Source: Agromyces mariniharenae (GTDB taxonomy: Bacteria; Actinomycetota; Actinomycetes; Actinomycetales; Microbacteriaceae). From it: DNA of 64,000 bases. Below are positions 25,575-36,239 of the stretch, piece by piece. A program made the position numbers and the translations under genes. Positions within the stretch are counted from its first letter, which is position 1, and every line of letters begins with the position of its first letter. The DNA lies in NCBI RefSeq assembly GCF_008122505.1, contig NZ_VSSB01000002.1, forward strand, positions 744,001 through 808,000. The letters are read 5' to 3'. The notes under the pieces are model-generated. The model did not search any database. It was given only the letters and a program-made list of their open reading frames with translations, and was not told the origin of the DNA.

Positions 25575-25580
25575 TAGGCT
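25575..25580 (+). promoter_or_regulatory. sodA promoter -10 (TAGGCT)
   Basis: TAGGCT predicts transcription start near 25587, giving a leader of about 56 nt that ends in the strong Shine-Dalgarno AAGGAGAAG before ATG 25643. Confidence 0.55.
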
Positions 25581-25642
25581 AGGGGATGCCGCGGTCGCGC
25601 CGGGCAGAGGCCCGGTTCCCCGGCATCTGACAAGGAGAAGCA

Positions 25643-26269
25643 ATGGCTGACTACACCCTCCCCGATCTCCCGTACGACTACGCGGCCCTCGAGCCGTCGA
25701 TCAGCGGCCGGATCATGGAGCTGCACCACTCGAAGCACCACCAGGCGTACGTGACCGGTGCCAACACGGCCCTCGCGCAGCTCGCCGAGGCGCGCGACTC
25801 GGGCAATCTCGCCAACGTCAACAAGCTCGAGAAGGACCTCGCGTTCAACCTCGGCGGCCACGTCAACCACTCGATCTTCTGGACCAACCTGTCGCCCGAC
25901 GGCGGCGACGAGCCGACCGGCGAGCTCGCCGCGGCGATCGACGACGAGTTCGGCTCGTTCGACAAGTTCCAGGCGCACTTCACCGCGACCGCGCTCGGCG
26001 TGCAGGGCTCCGGCTGGGCCGTGCTCGCATGGGACTCGATCGGCCAGCGGCCCATCATCGTGCAGTTCTTCGACCAGCAGGGCAACCTGCCGGCGGGCAT
26101 CGTCCCGCTCCTGATGCTCGACGTCTGGGAGCACGCGTACTACCTCGACTACCAGAACGTGCGCGCCGATTACGTGAAGGCGTTCTGGAACATCGCCAAC
26201 TGGGACAACGCCCAGCAGCGCCTCCAGGCCGCACGCGAGAAGACCTCAGGGCTGCTGCTACTGTCATAG
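25643..26269 (+). CDS. sodA: Superoxide dismutase (Fe/Mn)
   Basis: Converts superoxide to hydrogen peroxide and oxygen in the cytosol (208 aa). The metal ligands are visible in [26 protein letters not shown] and [14 protein letters not shown], with [10 protein letters not shown] in the core. The sequence resembles Mn-type enzymes, but the metal cannot be assigned by eye with certainty. It has its own promoter and a strong terminator. Confidence 0.95.
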   Translation: MADYTLPDLPYDYAALEPSISGRIMELHHSKHHQAYVTGANTALAQLAEARDSGNLANVNKLEKDLAFNLGGHVNHSIFWTNLSPDGGDEPTGELAAAIDDEFGSFDKFQAHFTATALGVQGSGWAVLAWDSIGQRPIIVQFFDQQGNLPAGIVPLLMLDVWEHAYYLDYQNVRADYVKAFWNIANWDNAQQRLQAAREKTSGLLLLS

Positions 26270-26274
26270 CGGAT

Positions 26275-26303
26275 GGTGTCCCCGGGCGCCGTCCGGGGAC
26301 ACC
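26275..26303 (+). terminator. sodA terminator
   Basis: GGTGTCCCCGG pairs perfectly with CCGGGGACACC (11 bp) around a 7-nt loop, 5 nt after the sodA stop. Confidence 0.8.
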
Positions 26304-26315
26304 GCCGTCCGATAG

Positions 26316-27368
<1,053 letters not shown>

Positions 27369-27379
27369 ATCGGGCCATC

Positions 27380-28594
27380 GTGACCCTGCGAACGATCGAT
27401 TCCCTCGGTCCGCTCGCCGGCAAGCGCGTCGTCGTCCGTTGCGACCTCAACGTTCCTCTCCAGGACGGGGTCATCACGGACGACGGCCGCGTGCGGGCGT
27501 CGGTGCCCACCCTCGAGGCCCTCATCGGCCAGGGGGCCCGCGTCATCGTGGTCTCCCACCTCGGTCGCCCTGACGGGGCGCCCGACGCGAAGTACAGCCT
27601 CGCGCCCGTGGCGGCCCGCCTCGACGAGCTCATCGACGCGCCCGTGGCGTTCGCGTCCGACACGGTCGGCACGGATGCCGCGGCGAAGGTCGCGGCGCTC
27701 GGCGACGGCGAGGTGCTCGTGCTCGAGAACCTCCGGTTCAACCCGGGGGAGACCTCGAAGAACGAGGCCGAGCGCACGGCGTTCGCCGGCCAGCTCGCCG
27801 AGTTCGCCGACGCGGTCGTCTCCGACGGCTTCGGCGTCGTGCACCGCAAGCAGGCGAGCGTCTACGAGCTGGAGGAGCTGCGCCCGAGCGCCGCGGGCCT
27901 CCTCATCGCCTCCGAGCTCGACGTGCTCGACCGCCTCACGGAGTCGCCCGAGCGCCCGTACACCGTGGTGCTCGGCGGCTCGAAGGTGTCCGACAAGCTC
28001 GGCGTCATCGCGCACCTGCTCCCGCGCGTCGACGCGCTGCTCATCGGCGGCGGCATGCTGTTCACGTTCCTCGCCGCACAGGGCCACAAGGTCGGCTCGA
28101 GCCTCCTCGAGGAGGACCAGATCGAGACGGTGCAGGGCTACCTGGCCGAGGCCGCCGAGCGCGGCGTCGACATCGTCCTGCCGACCGACGTGGTCGTGGC
28201 CGAGCGCTTCGCCGCGGATGCCGCGCACGAGGTCGCACCGGCCGATGCGATCGAGCAGACCGCGTTCGGGGCATCCGGACTCGGCCTCGACATCGGCCCC
28301 GACACGGCGGCGGCGTTCGCCGAGCGGATCCGCAACTCGAAGACCGTGTTCTGGAACGGTCCGATGGGCGTGTTCGAGCTGGCTCCCTTCGCCGACGGCA
28401 CGCGGGTGGTCGCGCAGGCGCTCACCGAGGTCGACGGCCTCAGCGTCGTGGGCGGCGGCGACTCCGCGGCCGCAGTACGCCAGCTCGGCTTCGCCGACGA
28501 CGCATTCGGACACATCTCGACGGGCGGAGGCGCGAGCCTCGAGTTCCTCGAGGGCAAGAAGCTCCCCGGACTGGAGGTCCTCGGATGGCAGTGA
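27380..28594 (+). CDS. pgk: Phosphoglycerate kinase
   Basis: Transfers phosphate from 1,3-bisphosphoglycerate to ADP (404 aa). Family motifs include [48 protein letters not shown] and [13 protein letters not shown] 27380 lies 11 nt after the gap stop. The 3' end overlaps the tpiA start by 10 nt, indicating translational coupling. Confidence 0.97.
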   Translation: MTLRTIDSLGPLAGKRVVVRCDLNVPLQDGVITDDGRVRASVPTLEALIGQGARVIVVSHLGRPDGAPDAKYSLAPVAARLDELIDAPVAFASDTVGTDAAAKVAALGDGEVLVLENLRFNPGETSKNEAERTAFAGQLAEFADAVVSDGFGVVHRKQASVYELEELRPSAAGLLIASELDVLDRLTESPERPYTVVLGGSKVSDKLGVIAHLLPRVDALLIGGGMLFTFLAAQGHKVGSSLLEEDQIETVQGYLAEAAERGVDIVLPTDVVVAERFAADAAHEVAPADAIEQTAFGASGLGLDIGPDTAAAFAERIRNSKTVFWNGPMGVFELAPFADGTRVVAQALTEVDGLSVVGGGDSAAAVRQLGFADDAFGHISTGGGASLEFLEGKKLPGLEVLGWQ

Positions 28595-29373
28595 AGCGCA
28601 CCCCGTTCATCGCGGGCAACTGGAAGATGAACCTCGACCACCTGCAGTCGATCGCGTTCGTGCAGAAGCTCGCATGGTCGCTGGCCGACGCGAAGCACGA
28701 CTACGCCGACGCCGAGGTGGCCGTGTTCCCGCCGTTCACCGACCTCCGCTCGGTGCAGACGCTCATCGCGGCCGACTCGCTCCCGCTCGCCTACGGCGCG
28801 CAGGACCTCTCGGCGCACGACTCGGGCGCCTACACGGGCGAGGTGTCGGGCGCGTTCCTCGCGGCCCTCGACTGCGCGTACGTCATCATCGGCCACTCCG
28901 AGCGGCGCACGTACCACCACGAGACCGACGCCATCGTCAACGCGAAGGTGCTCGCGGCGCAGCGCCACGGGCTCGTCCCGGTCGTGTGCGTCGGCGAGAC
29001 CGCCGAAGACCTGGAGCGCTTCGGGGCCAGCGCGGTGCCCGTCGCGCAGCTGCGCACGGCGCTCGAGGGCGTCGACGGCGCCAAGGGCCTGGTGGTCGCG
29101 TACGAGCCGGTCTGGGCGATCGGCTCCGGCCAGGCGGCCACGCCCGAGCAGGCCGAGAAGGTCGCCGCCGCCCTGCGCGAGGTGATCGCCGAGGTGCTCG
29201 GCGACGACGTCGCGCAGGCGACGCGCATCCTCTACGGCGGGTCGGTGAAGGCCGCGAACATCGCGTCCTTCCTGCGCGAGCCGAACGTCGACGGCGCCCT
29301 CGTGGGCGGCGCGAGCCTCGACATCGACGAGTTCTCGAGCATCGCCCGGTTCAAGAAGCACGTCGGGGCCTGA
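28585..29373 (+). CDS. tpiA: Triosephosphate isomerase
   Basis: Interconverts dihydroxyacetone phosphate and glyceraldehyde-3-phosphate (262 aa). It begins [15 protein letters not shown] (catalytic Lys). [12 protein letters not shown] carries the active-site His, [12 protein letters not shown] the catalytic Glu, and [11 protein letters not shown] the phosphate grip. ATG 28585 lies inside the last codons of pgk. secG follows with its own promoter. Confidence 0.98.
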   Translation: MAVKRTPFIAGNWKMNLDHLQSIAFVQKLAWSLADAKHDYADAEVAVFPPFTDLRSVQTLIAADSLPLAYGAQDLSAHDSGAYTGEVSGAFLAALDCAYVIIGHSERRTYHHETDAIVNAKVLAAQRHGLVPVVCVGETAEDLERFGASAVPVAQLRTALEGVDGAKGLVVAYEPVWAIGSGQAATPEQAEKVAAALREVIAEVLGDDVAQATRILYGGSVKAANIASFLREPNVDGALVGGASLDIDEFSSIARFKKHVGA

Positions 29374-29407
29374 CGGCGGGTTCCATCGGCCCGGTCGCGG
29401 GTCCGGC

Positions 29408-29413
29408 TATACT
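29408..29413 (+). promoter_or_regulatory. secG promoter -10 (TATACT)
   Basis: TATACT is the best -10 match in this region and predicts transcription start near 29420, immediately before a perfect 8-bp hairpin. Confidence 0.65.
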
Positions 29414-29421
29414 CGATTGTC

Positions 29422-29444
29422 GGCACGACACCCTGCGTCGTGCC
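29422..29444 (+). promoter_or_regulatory. 5' stem-loop in the secG leader
   Basis: GGCACGAC pairs perfectly with GTCGTGCC around a 7-nt loop. It would sit at the very 5' end of the secG mRNA and ends 2 nt before the GGAAAGG Shine-Dalgarno. It may stabilise the transcript or tune translation. Confidence 0.6.
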
Positions 29445-29458
29445 CGGAAAGGTTCACC

Positions 29459-29710
29459 GTGGAGATTCTCCAGGTCGTCCTGCAGGTGCTGCTCGGGCTC
29501 ACGAGCCTCCTGCTGACGCTGCTCATCCTGCTGCACAAGGGCCGCGGCGGCGGTCTGTCCGACATGTTCGGCGGCGGCGTCACCTCCAGCCTCGGCGCCT
29601 CCGGCGTGGCCGAGCGGAATCTCAATCGGATCACCGTCATCCTCGGACTCGTGTGGGTGACGTGCATCGTCGTGCTCGGACTCATCACCAAGTTCGACGC
29701 CGGAATCTGA
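29459..29710 (+). CDS. secG: Preprotein translocase subunit SecG
   Basis: Small membrane partner of SecYE (83 aa). Two hydrophobic helices (about residues 3-22 and 54-76) flank the conserved HKGRGGGLSDMFGGG loop. GTG 29459 has GGAAAGG about 5 nt upstream and gives the expected N-terminus VEILQVVLQVLLGL; the longer in-frame GTG at 29417 is rejected because it begins at the promoter. Placement after tpiA is conserved in Actinobacteria. Confidence 0.94.
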   Translation: MEILQVVLQVLLGLTSLLLTLLILLHKGRGGGLSDMFGGGVTSSLGASGVAERNLNRITVILGLVWVTCIVVLGLITKFDAGI

Positions 29711-29723
29711 CGGGGGAGTCGCC

Positions 29724-30092
29724 ATGGCATCAGGCAACAGCGCCATCCGTGGGTCGCGCGTGGGCGCGGGCCCGATGGGCGAGCAGGATCGCGGCTTCCA
29801 CGCCGACCGCGTCGCCGTGAGCTACTGGGACGCCCAGGGCAACGAGACCGTGCGGTACTTCGCGGCGAACCTGCCCGAGGAGGAGATCCCCGAGATCATC
29901 GACAGCCCCTCCACGGGGCTGCCGGCCGGTCGCGACAAGGACAACCCGCCGTCGGTGTCGAAGCTCGAGCCCTACAAGACGCACCTCGCCTACGTGAAGG
30001 AGCGTCGCACCGACGAGGAGGCCGCCGCGCTGCTCGAGGAGGCGCTCACGCAGCTTCGCGCGCGCCGTGGGCAGGTCGCTCCGCAGGAGTGA
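29724..30092 (+). CDS. rbpA: RNA polymerase-binding protein RbpA
   Basis: A 122-aa actinobacterial transcription factor that binds RNA polymerase and the principal sigma factor and helps open promoters. Hallmarks are IRGSRVGAGPMGE, SYWDAQGNE, STGLPAGRDKDNPP and the C-terminal sigma-interacting helix THLAYVKERRTDEEAAALLEEAL. ATG 29724 has GGGGGAG upstream, and the gene lies 13 nt after secG, so it is probably in the same transcript. Its presence fits the extended, -35-poor promoters of this window. Confidence 0.96.
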   Translation: MASGNSAIRGSRVGAGPMGEQDRGFHADRVAVSYWDAQGNETVRYFAANLPEEEIPEIIDSPSTGLPAGRDKDNPPSVSKLEPYKTHLAYVKERRTDEEAAALLEEALTQLRARRGQVAPQE

Positions 30093-30110
30093 CGTCACCC
30101 CGCAGACATG

Positions 30111-30145
30111 CGGAAGGGGCCGGCCATGATGGCCGGCCCCTTCCG
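30111..30145. terminator. Bidirectional terminator between rbpA and pgl
   Basis: CGGAAGGGGCCGGCCA pairs perfectly with TGGCCGGCCCCTTCCG (16 bp) around a 3-nt loop, between two convergent transcription units. Confidence 0.9.
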
Positions 30146-30204
30146 TGTCTCGGGGGAGCGAATGCGGATTCGGGAGCGTGTGCTCGCGGCATCCGCCCGC
30201 TCGT

Positions 30205-30975
30205 TCAGTAGTCGCGCGCGATGAGCGACTCGGGCACCTCGGCCGCCGCGTCGGCGTCGACGAAGAACACCGTGCGTCGGCGTCCCTTGATGCCGGCGGC
30301 GGGCACCTCGTCGCGACTCGCGCCCGCGAGGGCGAGACCGAGCGCCGAGGCCTTGTCGGCGCCGGCGAGCACCATCCAGATGCGCTGCGACGAGTTGATC
30401 ACCGGCCGCGTGAGACTGAGACGCTCGGGCGGCGGCTTGGGGGAGTTGCGCACGGGGATGACCGTGCGGTCGGTCACCTGGATGCCCGAGCGGTGCGGGA
30501 AGAGCGACGCGATGTGGCCGTCGGGTCCGACGCCGAGGAACGTGATGTCGAAGATCGGGTGCGCGAGCCCGTCGACGCCGTGCTCCGACAGCTCCGCCGC
30601 ATACGCCGCCGCCGCCTCGTCGAGGTCGAGGCCGGCGTCGGACGCGGGGAACGGGTGCACGTTCTCGTCGGGGAGGTCGAGGTCGTCGAGCAGCGCCTGC
30701 TGCGCCTGCAGGTCGTTGCGATCGGCATCGCCCGCGGGCACCCAGCGCTCGTCGCCCCACCAGAAGTGCACGCGCGACCAGTCGATGGTCGTGCGCGCCG
30801 GGGAGGACGCCACCGCCTCGAGCACCGCCGAGCCCATGGACCCGCCGGTCAGCACGACGTGCGCGACGGCCTGCTCGTCGAGGATGTCGAGCATCTTGGT
30901 GATGAACCGTGCGGCCACGGATCCCGCCAGCGATGCCTTGTCGGGGTGGACGAGCACCCGCCGCTCATTCGTCAT
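30205..30975 (-). CDS. pgl: 6-phosphogluconolactonase
   Basis: Hydrolyses 6-phosphogluconolactone, the second step of the oxidative pentose-phosphate pathway (256 aa, DevB/Pgl family). Motifs are VVLTGGSMG, VHFWWGDERWVP, FLGVGPDGHIASLFP and the C-terminal ADKASALGLALAG. It is the last gene of the tkt-tal-pgi-zwf-opcA-pgl operon; its ATG overlaps the opcA TGA by 4 nt (ATGA). Confidence 0.95.
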   Translation of the reverse strand: MTNERRVLVHPDKASLAGSVAARFITKMLDILDEQAVAHVVLTGGSMGSAVLEAVASSPARTTIDWSRVHFWWGDERWVPAGDADRNDLQAQQALLDDLDLPDENVHPFPASDAGLDLDEAAAAYAAELSEHGVDGLAHPIFDITFLGVGPDGHIASLFPHRSGIQVTDRTVIPVRNSPKPPPERLSLTRPVINSSQRIWMVLAGADKASALGLALAGASRDEVPAAGIKGRRRTVFFVDADAAAEVPESLIARDY

Positions 30976-31931
30976 GCATGGACTCCTTCGGCCTCCGCGT
31001 CGCCGAGCAGCGCGAGGCCGCTCGTGATCACTTCACCGTACAACTCGTCGGGGTCGAGGCGGCGGAGTTCGTCGGCGAGGCAGTCGCGGAGGTTGCGGCG
31101 CGGCAGCGCGACGTGGTGCGTCGGCTGGCCGGGCTGGTTGAGCGTGGCGACACCGGGGATGTCGCGCACGAGCTCGACGGTGCCCCCATCGCGCTGCAGT
31201 TCCACGCCGTGGATGCCGTGCGAGCCCTCCTCGACGGGCGTGAGCTCGTACGTCGTCGGCGCGTCGAGCTGCAGGTGCAGCCAGGCCGCGAGCAGCGTGG
31301 TCGACGGCGAGTCGATCGCCCCCGTCACCTTCACGGCCGTGATCGGCGCGTACGGCGGCTGGTCGAGCACGGCCGCGAGCTGTGCGCGCCAGAGCGTGAG
31401 CCGCGTCCACGCGAAGTCGGCGTCGCCGGGCGTGTAGCTCGTGGCGCAGGCGTGCAGCGCGTGCTGCGGGTCTGGCTTCGTCGACGCATCCGTGATGCGC
31501 CGGTGGGCGATGCGGCCGAGCGGGGATTGGCCGGGCACGTCTGGCGACGCGCCGGGCCACCACGTGACGACCGGCGCATCGGGCAGGAGCAGCCCCATGA
31601 CGAGGCTCTCCTCATCGCGTGCGGCGTCGCCGTGGGCACGGAGGACGATGACCTCGCTCGCACCGGCGTCGCCGCCCACGCGGATCTCCGCGTCGAGGCG
31701 CGCATCCAGGTCGGGCGCTTCCTCGGGGTCGCTCGAGACCACGATGACGCGCATCGGATGCTCCCGTGACGCGTCGTTCGCGGCCTCGATCGCCTCCTCC
31801 TCGCTGCCGGGTGCGGTGGCGATGACGAGGGTGAGCACTCGGCCGAGGGCGACGACGCCGCCCTCCTCGCGGATCTTGACGAGGGTCTTGGAGACCTGGC
31901 TCGTCGTCGTGTCGGGCAGTTCGACGATCAC
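30972..31931 (-). CDS. opcA: Glucose-6-phosphate dehydrogenase assembly protein OpcA
   Basis: A 319-aa actinobacterial and cyanobacterial partner needed for active glucose-6-phosphate dehydrogenase. It begins VIVELPDTTTSQVSKTL and includes APVVTWWPG, RLTLWRAQLAAVLD and a Cys-containing C-terminal half (RRNLRDCLADELRRLDP). The GTG start overlaps the zwf TGA by 4 nt and its TGA overlaps the pgl ATG by 4 nt, so zwf, opcA and pgl are made in step. Unlike the enzymes around it, it has no known catalytic function. Confidence 0.94.
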   Translation of the reverse strand: MIVELPDTTTSQVSKTLVKIREEGGVVALGRVLTLVIATAPGSEEEAIEAANDASREHPMRVIVVSSDPEEAPDLDARLDAEIRVGGDAGASEVIVLRAHGDAARDEESLVMGLLLPDAPVVTWWPGASPDVPGQSPLGRIAHRRITDASTKPDPQHALHACATSYTPGDADFAWTRLTLWRAQLAAVLDQPPYAPITAVKVTGAIDSPSTTLLAAWLHLQLDAPTTYELTPVEEGSHGIHGVELQRDGGTVELVRDIPGVATLNQPGQPTHHVALPRRNLRDCLADELRRLDPDELYGEVITSGLALLGDAEAEGVHA

Positions 31932-33469
31932 GGGCGCCTCCAGCTTCGTCCGTCGCGGTGCAGGAGCTCGTCGGCGGAGCTCGGTCCCCAGGTGCCGGGG
32001 CGGTACTGCTCGGGCTGGCCCTGCGTTTCCCAGAACTCCTCGATCGGGTCGAGGATCTTCCACGAGAGCTCGACCTCCTCCTGGCGCGGGAAGAGGGGCG
32101 GGTCGCCGAGCAGCACGTCGAGGATGAGGCGCTCGTAGGCCTCGGGGCTCGCCTCGGTGAACGCGTGGCCGTAGCCGAAGTCCATCGTGACGTCGCGCAC
32201 CTGCATGCCGGCTCCCGGCACCTTCGAGCCGAACCGGATGGTGACGCCCTCGTCGGGCTGCACCCGGATCACGAGGGCGTTCTGGCCGAGCTCGGACGTC
32301 TGGCTGTCGGCGAACACCTGCTGGGGCGCGCGCTTGAAGACGACCGCGATCTCGGTGACGCGCCGGCCGAGGCGCTTGCCCGCGCGGAGGTAGAACGGCA
32401 CGCCCGCCCACCGGCGGGTGCCGATGAGCAGCTTCATGGCTGCGTACGTCTCGGTCGTCGAGTGCGGGTTCATGCCCTCCTCGTCGAGGAAGCCGACGAC
32501 CTTCTCGCCGCCCTGCCAGCCGCCCGAGTACTGGCCGCGGGCCGTGCCCGTCGCCAGGTCGTCGGGCAGGCGCACGGCCGCGAGGATCTTCTCCTTCTCG
32601 GCGCGCAGGTCGGCGGCGTCGAACGAGATCGGCTCCTCCATGGCGGTGAGCGCGAGCAGCTGCAGCAGGTGGTTCTGGATGACGTCGCGCGCCGCGCCGA
32701 TGCCGTCGTAGTACCCGGCGCGACCGCCCACGCCGATGTCCTCGGCCATGGTGATCTGCACGTGGTCGACGTAGTTCGCGTTCCAGATGGGTTCGTAGAG
32801 CTGGTTCGCGAACCGGAGCGCCAGGATGTTCTGGACGGTCTCCTTGCCGAGGTAGTGGTCGATCCGGAACACCGCGTCGGGCGGGAACACCGACGCGACG
32901 ACGTCGTTCAGCTCGCGCGCTGACGTGAGGTCGCTGCCGAATGGCTTCTCGATGACGACGCGTCGCCACTGGCCGTCCTTCTGCTCCGTCAGGCCCGAGC
33001 GCTTGAGCTGCTCGGTCACCAGCGGGAACGACTTGGGCGGGATCGACAGGTAGAACGCGTGGTTGCCCATCGTGCCGCGTTCGCGGTCGAGCTCCTCGAC
33101 GACGGCGTGCAGTCGGTCGAACGCCGCGTCGTCGTCGAAGTCGCCCTGCACGAAGCGGATGCCGCGGGCGAGCTGCTTCCACACGTCCTCGCGGAACTCG
33201 GTGCGGGCGTACTGCTGCACCGAGTCGTGCACGACCCGCTCGAAGTCCTCGTCCGCCCAGTCGCGGCGTGCGAATCCGACCAGCGCGAAGCCGGGCGGCA
33301 GGAGCCCCCGGTTCGCGAGGTCGTAGACCGCGGGCATGAGCTTCTTCCGCGAGAGGTCGCCGGTCACCCCGAAGATGATGAGGCTCGAGGGGCCGGCGAT
33401 CCGGTTGAGGCGGTAGTCCTTGGGGGAGCGCAGCGGGTTGTGCTGCGCGGAGATCTCTGCCGGAGCCAA
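31928..33469 (-). CDS. zwf: Glucose-6-phosphate 1-dehydrogenase
   Basis: First enzyme of the oxidative pentose-phosphate pathway, producing NADPH (513 aa). IIFGVTGDLSRKKLMPA is the NADP-binding motif, VVIEKPFGSDL and RIDHYLGKETVQN form the substrate site, and LIGTRRWAGVPFYLRAGKRL is C-terminal. Translation appears to start at TTG 33469, a rare choice supported by GGGAGG 7-8 nt upstream and by the family N-terminus PLRSPKDYRLNRIAGP. It lies 17 nt after pgi and overlaps opcA by 4 nt. Confidence 0.96.
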   Translation of the reverse strand: MAPAEISAQHNPLRSPKDYRLNRIAGPSSLIIFGVTGDLSRKKLMPAVYDLANRGLLPPGFALVGFARRDWADEDFERVVHDSVQQYARTEFREDVWKQLARGIRFVQGDFDDDAAFDRLHAVVEELDRERGTMGNHAFYLSIPPKSFPLVTEQLKRSGLTEQKDGQWRRVVIEKPFGSDLTSARELNDVVASVFPPDAVFRIDHYLGKETVQNILALRFANQLYEPIWNANYVDHVQITMAEDIGVGGRAGYYDGIGAARDVIQNHLLQLLALTAMEEPISFDAADLRAEKEKILAAVRLPDDLATGTARGQYSGGWQGGEKVVGFLDEEGMNPHSTTETYAAMKLLIGTRRWAGVPFYLRAGKRLGRRVTEIAVVFKRAPQQVFADSQTSELGQNALVIRVQPDEGVTIRFGSKVPGAGMQVRDVTMDFGYGHAFTEASPEAYERLILDVLLGDPPLFPRQEEVELSWKILDPIEEFWETQGQPEQYRPGTWGPSSADELLHRDGRSWRRP

Positions 33470-33486
33470 TGCGGATCCTCCCTGGA

Positions 33487-35091
33487 TCAGCCGACCGCGT
33501 CGAACAGCGTCGCGAGGTTCGCGGCGGGGTCCGTCAGCGTCAGCGTGAGCACCGGGCGGCCGTGGTCGGCGAGCACGCTCGCGTCACCGGACGCCTGCGC
33601 GGCGATGAGCTCGCCGAACGTGAACGGTCGCTCGGGGATCTCGAGGTCCTCGGCCGGCTGCTCCGTGATCTGCAGGAACACGCCGACCGCGGGGCCGCCC
33701 TTGTGGAACTGGCCGGTCGAGTGCAGGAAGCGCGGCCCCCAGCCGAAGGTGACGGGGCGTCCGGCGCGCGCCGCGAGGAGGTCGCGGATGCGGGCGACCT
33801 CGGGGTGCGCGACGCGGTCGACGTAGGCCTGGACCGAGAGGTAGCCGTTCGCGGGGAGCTCCTCGAGCAGGACCTCGATGGCCGAGGCGAGGTCGCTCGA
33901 CGCGCCGATGACCTCGGGCGTGCCGCGGACCTCGATGCCGTCGGCCACGAACGCCGCGGGAGCGGGCTCGGGGCGCGCGTCGAGCAGGCCGCGGGCGGCG
34001 ATCTTCGCCGACTCCACGTCGGGCTGGTCGAACGGGTTGATGCCGAGCAGGCGCCCGGCGACCGCGGTCGCGTACTCCCAGACGAGCAGCTGCGCACCGA
34101 GCGTGCCCGAGACGCGGATCTCGCCGTGGGTGTCGTTGCGGAAGATCTCGTCGCCCGCGTCGTCGACGAGGCGCACGACCTGCACGTCGGGGAGGTCGGC
34201 GGTGAGCTCGGGCGAGTTCACGTCGAGCACGACGGGCAGGATGCCGGTGCCCTCCTTGCCCGTGGACTCGGCGATGAGCTGCTCGGCCCAGTCGGCGAAG
34301 CCGACGATGTGGGTGCCGTCGGCCACGATCGCGAGCTTGTCGCGCAGCGGCGCCGTGGCCGCGATGGCGGCGCCGAGCACCAGGCCCGGGTTCTCGGGGC
34401 TGTCGATCGCGAGCGAGAGCTCGATGGTCTCGGCCTCGTCGAGGACCTCGGCGATGTCGACGCCCGCGAGGCCGGAGGGCACGAGGCCGAAGGCGGTCAG
34501 CGCGGAGTAGCGGCCGCCCACGTTCGGGTCGGCGTTGAAGACGCGGTAGCCGGCGGCCCGCGCCGACTCGTCGAGCGGCGAGCCGGGGTCGGTCACGACG
34601 ACGATGCGCTTCGCCGGGTCGATGCCGGCGTCGCGGAACGCCTGCTCGTAGACCCGTCGTTGGCTGTCGGTCTCGGCGGTCGAACCCGACTTCGACGAGA
34701 CGACGAGCGCGGACTCCGCGAGGCGGTCGGCGAGCGCCGCCCGCACCTGGCCGGGCTCGGTCGAGTCGAGCACGGTGAGCTCGACGCGCGCGGTGCGCGT
34801 GATGACCTCGGGCGCGAGCGAGGAGCCGCCCATGGCCGCCAGCACGATGTGCGTGACGCCGTCGGCCTCGAGCTCCTCGCGGAGCGCCTCGATCTCGGGC
34901 ACGAGCGGGCGCGAGATGGCGACCGCCTCGGTCCAGCCGAGGCGCTTCGACGCCTCCTCCTCGGCCGCCGGACCCCAGAGCTCGGGGTCCTGCGCGGTGA
35001 TGCCGCTGGCGACGAGGTCGGACACGAGGCCCGGCACGGTGCGGCGGACGGCGTCGGCGGCCGCGCCGCTGACCGAGATGCGGAAGCTCAT
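33487..35091 (-). CDS. pgi: Glucose-6-phosphate isomerase
   Basis: Interconverts glucose-6-phosphate and fructose-6-phosphate, returning pentose-pathway carbon to the cycle (534 aa). [15 protein letters not shown] and [14 protein letters not shown] are the sugar-phosphate-isomerase signatures; [14 protein letters not shown] and [15 protein letters not shown] are further active-site regions. This is the Pgi lineage found as the C-terminal half of fused Tal-Pgi proteins in some bacteria; here it is a separate gene whose ATG overlaps the tal TGA by 4 nt. Another pgi may exist elsewhere in the genome. Confidence 0.93.
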   Translation of the reverse strand: MSFRISVSGAAADAVRRTVPGLVSDLVASGITAQDPELWGPAAEEEASKRLGWTEAVAISRPLVPEIEALREELEADGVTHIVLAAMGGSSLAPEVITRTARVELTVLDSTEPGQVRAALADRLAESALVVSSKSGSTAETDSQRRVYEQAFRDAGIDPAKRIVVVTDPGSPLDESARAAGYRVFNADPNVGGRYSALTAFGLVPSGLAGVDIAEVLDEAETIELSLAIDSPENPGLVLGAAIAATAPLRDKLAIVADGTHIVGFADWAEQLIAESTGKEGTGILPVVLDVNSPELTADLPDVQVVRLVDDAGDEIFRNDTHGEIRVSGTLGAQLLVWEYATAVAGRLLGINPFDQPDVESAKIAARGLLDARPEPAPAAFVADGIEVRGTPEVIGASSDLASAIEVLLEELPANGYLSVQAYVDRVAHPEVARIRDLLAARAGRPVTFGWGPRFLHSTGQFHKGGPAVGVFLQITEQPAEDLEIPERPFTFGELIAAQASGDASVLADHGRPVLTLTLTDPAANLATLFDAVG

Positions 35092-36215
35092 CGGGCCGCC
35101 TCCAGTGCGGTGCGGACGGTGTCGAGCAGCTCGTGCCAGGACACGATGAACTTCTCCACGCCCTCGCGCTCGAGCACGGCGGTGACGTCGTCGTAGTCGA
35201 CACCGACCGCAGCGAGCGCATCGAGCACGGCACCGGCCTCGGCGTACGACCCGGTCACCGTGTCGCCGCGGATCTCGCCGTGGTCGAAGGTGGCCTCGAG
35301 GGTCTTCTCGGGCATCGTGTTCACGACGCCCTGGGCGACCAGCTCGACCACGTACAGCGTGTCGGGCAGCGCCGGGTCCTTCACCCCGGTCGACGCCCAC
35401 AGGGGGCGCTGCCGGTTCGCGCCAGCCGCGAGCAGTGCGACGGCGCGGTCGGACGAGAACGCCTCCTCGTAGAGCTCGTAGGCGAGCTGCGCGTTCGCGA
35501 CGCCGGCCTTGCTCTTCAGCGCGAGGGCTTCATCGGTGCCGATCGCGGCCAGGCGCTTGTCGATCTCGGTGTCCACCCGGGACACGAAGAACGACGCGAC
35601 CGAGTGGATCGTGGACAGGTCGAGGCCCGCCGCCTTCGCCTGTTCGAGCCCGGCGAGGTACGCGTCGATGACCTCGCGGTACCGATCGAGGCTGAAGATC
35701 AGGGTGACGTTCACGCTGATGCCCGCGCCGATCGCCGCGGTGATCGCGTCCAGGCCCTCGACGGTCGCCGGGATCTTGATCATCACGTTCGGCCGGTCCA
35801 CCTTCTCCCAGAGCGCGTGCGCCTGCTCGATGGTCGCCGTCGTGTCGTGCGCGAGGTCGGGCGCGACCTCGATCGACACTCGGCCGTCGTAGCCGCCGGT
35901 GGCGTCGTAGACGGGACGCAGGATGTCGGCCGCGTCGCGCACGTCGTCGGTCGTGGTCTCGAACACGGCCGCGTCGAGGTCGGCGCCGGCCTCCGCGAGT
36001 GCGTGCAGCTGCTCGGTGTAGGCGTCGCCCTTCGAGAGCGCGCCGGCGAAGATCGTCGGGTTGGTGGTGACGCCCACGACGTTGCGGTCGGCGATCAGGC
36101 GCGCGAGGCCGCCCGAGGTGATGCGCTCGCGCGAGAGGTCGTCGAGCCAGATGCTGACGCCGGCCTGCGAGAGGGCCTCGGTGGGGGACTGGGTGGACTG
36201 GGTCTGCGTGGCCAT
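35088..36215 (-). CDS. tal: Transaldolase
   Basis: Transfers a dihydroxyacetone unit between sugar phosphates in the non-oxidative pentose-phosphate pathway (375 aa). Motifs are [27 protein letters not shown], the Schiff-base Lys in [12 protein letters not shown], and [13 protein letters not shown]. It belongs to the longer actinobacterial/cyanobacterial transaldolase class. ATG 36215 is preceded by AGAAGGAGAA. It lies 24 nt after tkt and overlaps pgi by 4 nt. Confidence 0.96.
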   Translation of the reverse strand: MATQTQSTQSPTEALSQAGVSIWLDDLSRERITSGGLARLIADRNVVGVTTNPTIFAGALSKGDAYTEQLHALAEAGADLDAAVFETTTDDVRDAADILRPVYDATGGYDGRVSIEVAPDLAHDTTATIEQAHALWEKVDRPNVMIKIPATVEGLDAITAAIGAGISVNVTLIFSLDRYREVIDAYLAGLEQAKAAGLDLSTIHSVASFFVSRVDTEIDKRLAAIGTDEALALKSKAGVANAQLAYELYEEAFSSDRAVALLAAGANRQRPLWASTGVKDPALPDTLYVVELVAQGVVNTMPEKTLEATFDHGEIRGDTVTGSYAEAGAVLDALAAVGVDYDDVTAVLEREGVEKFIVSWHELLDTVRTALEAAR

Positions 36216-36239
36216 GTCGGTGATTCTCCTTCTCGCCCG

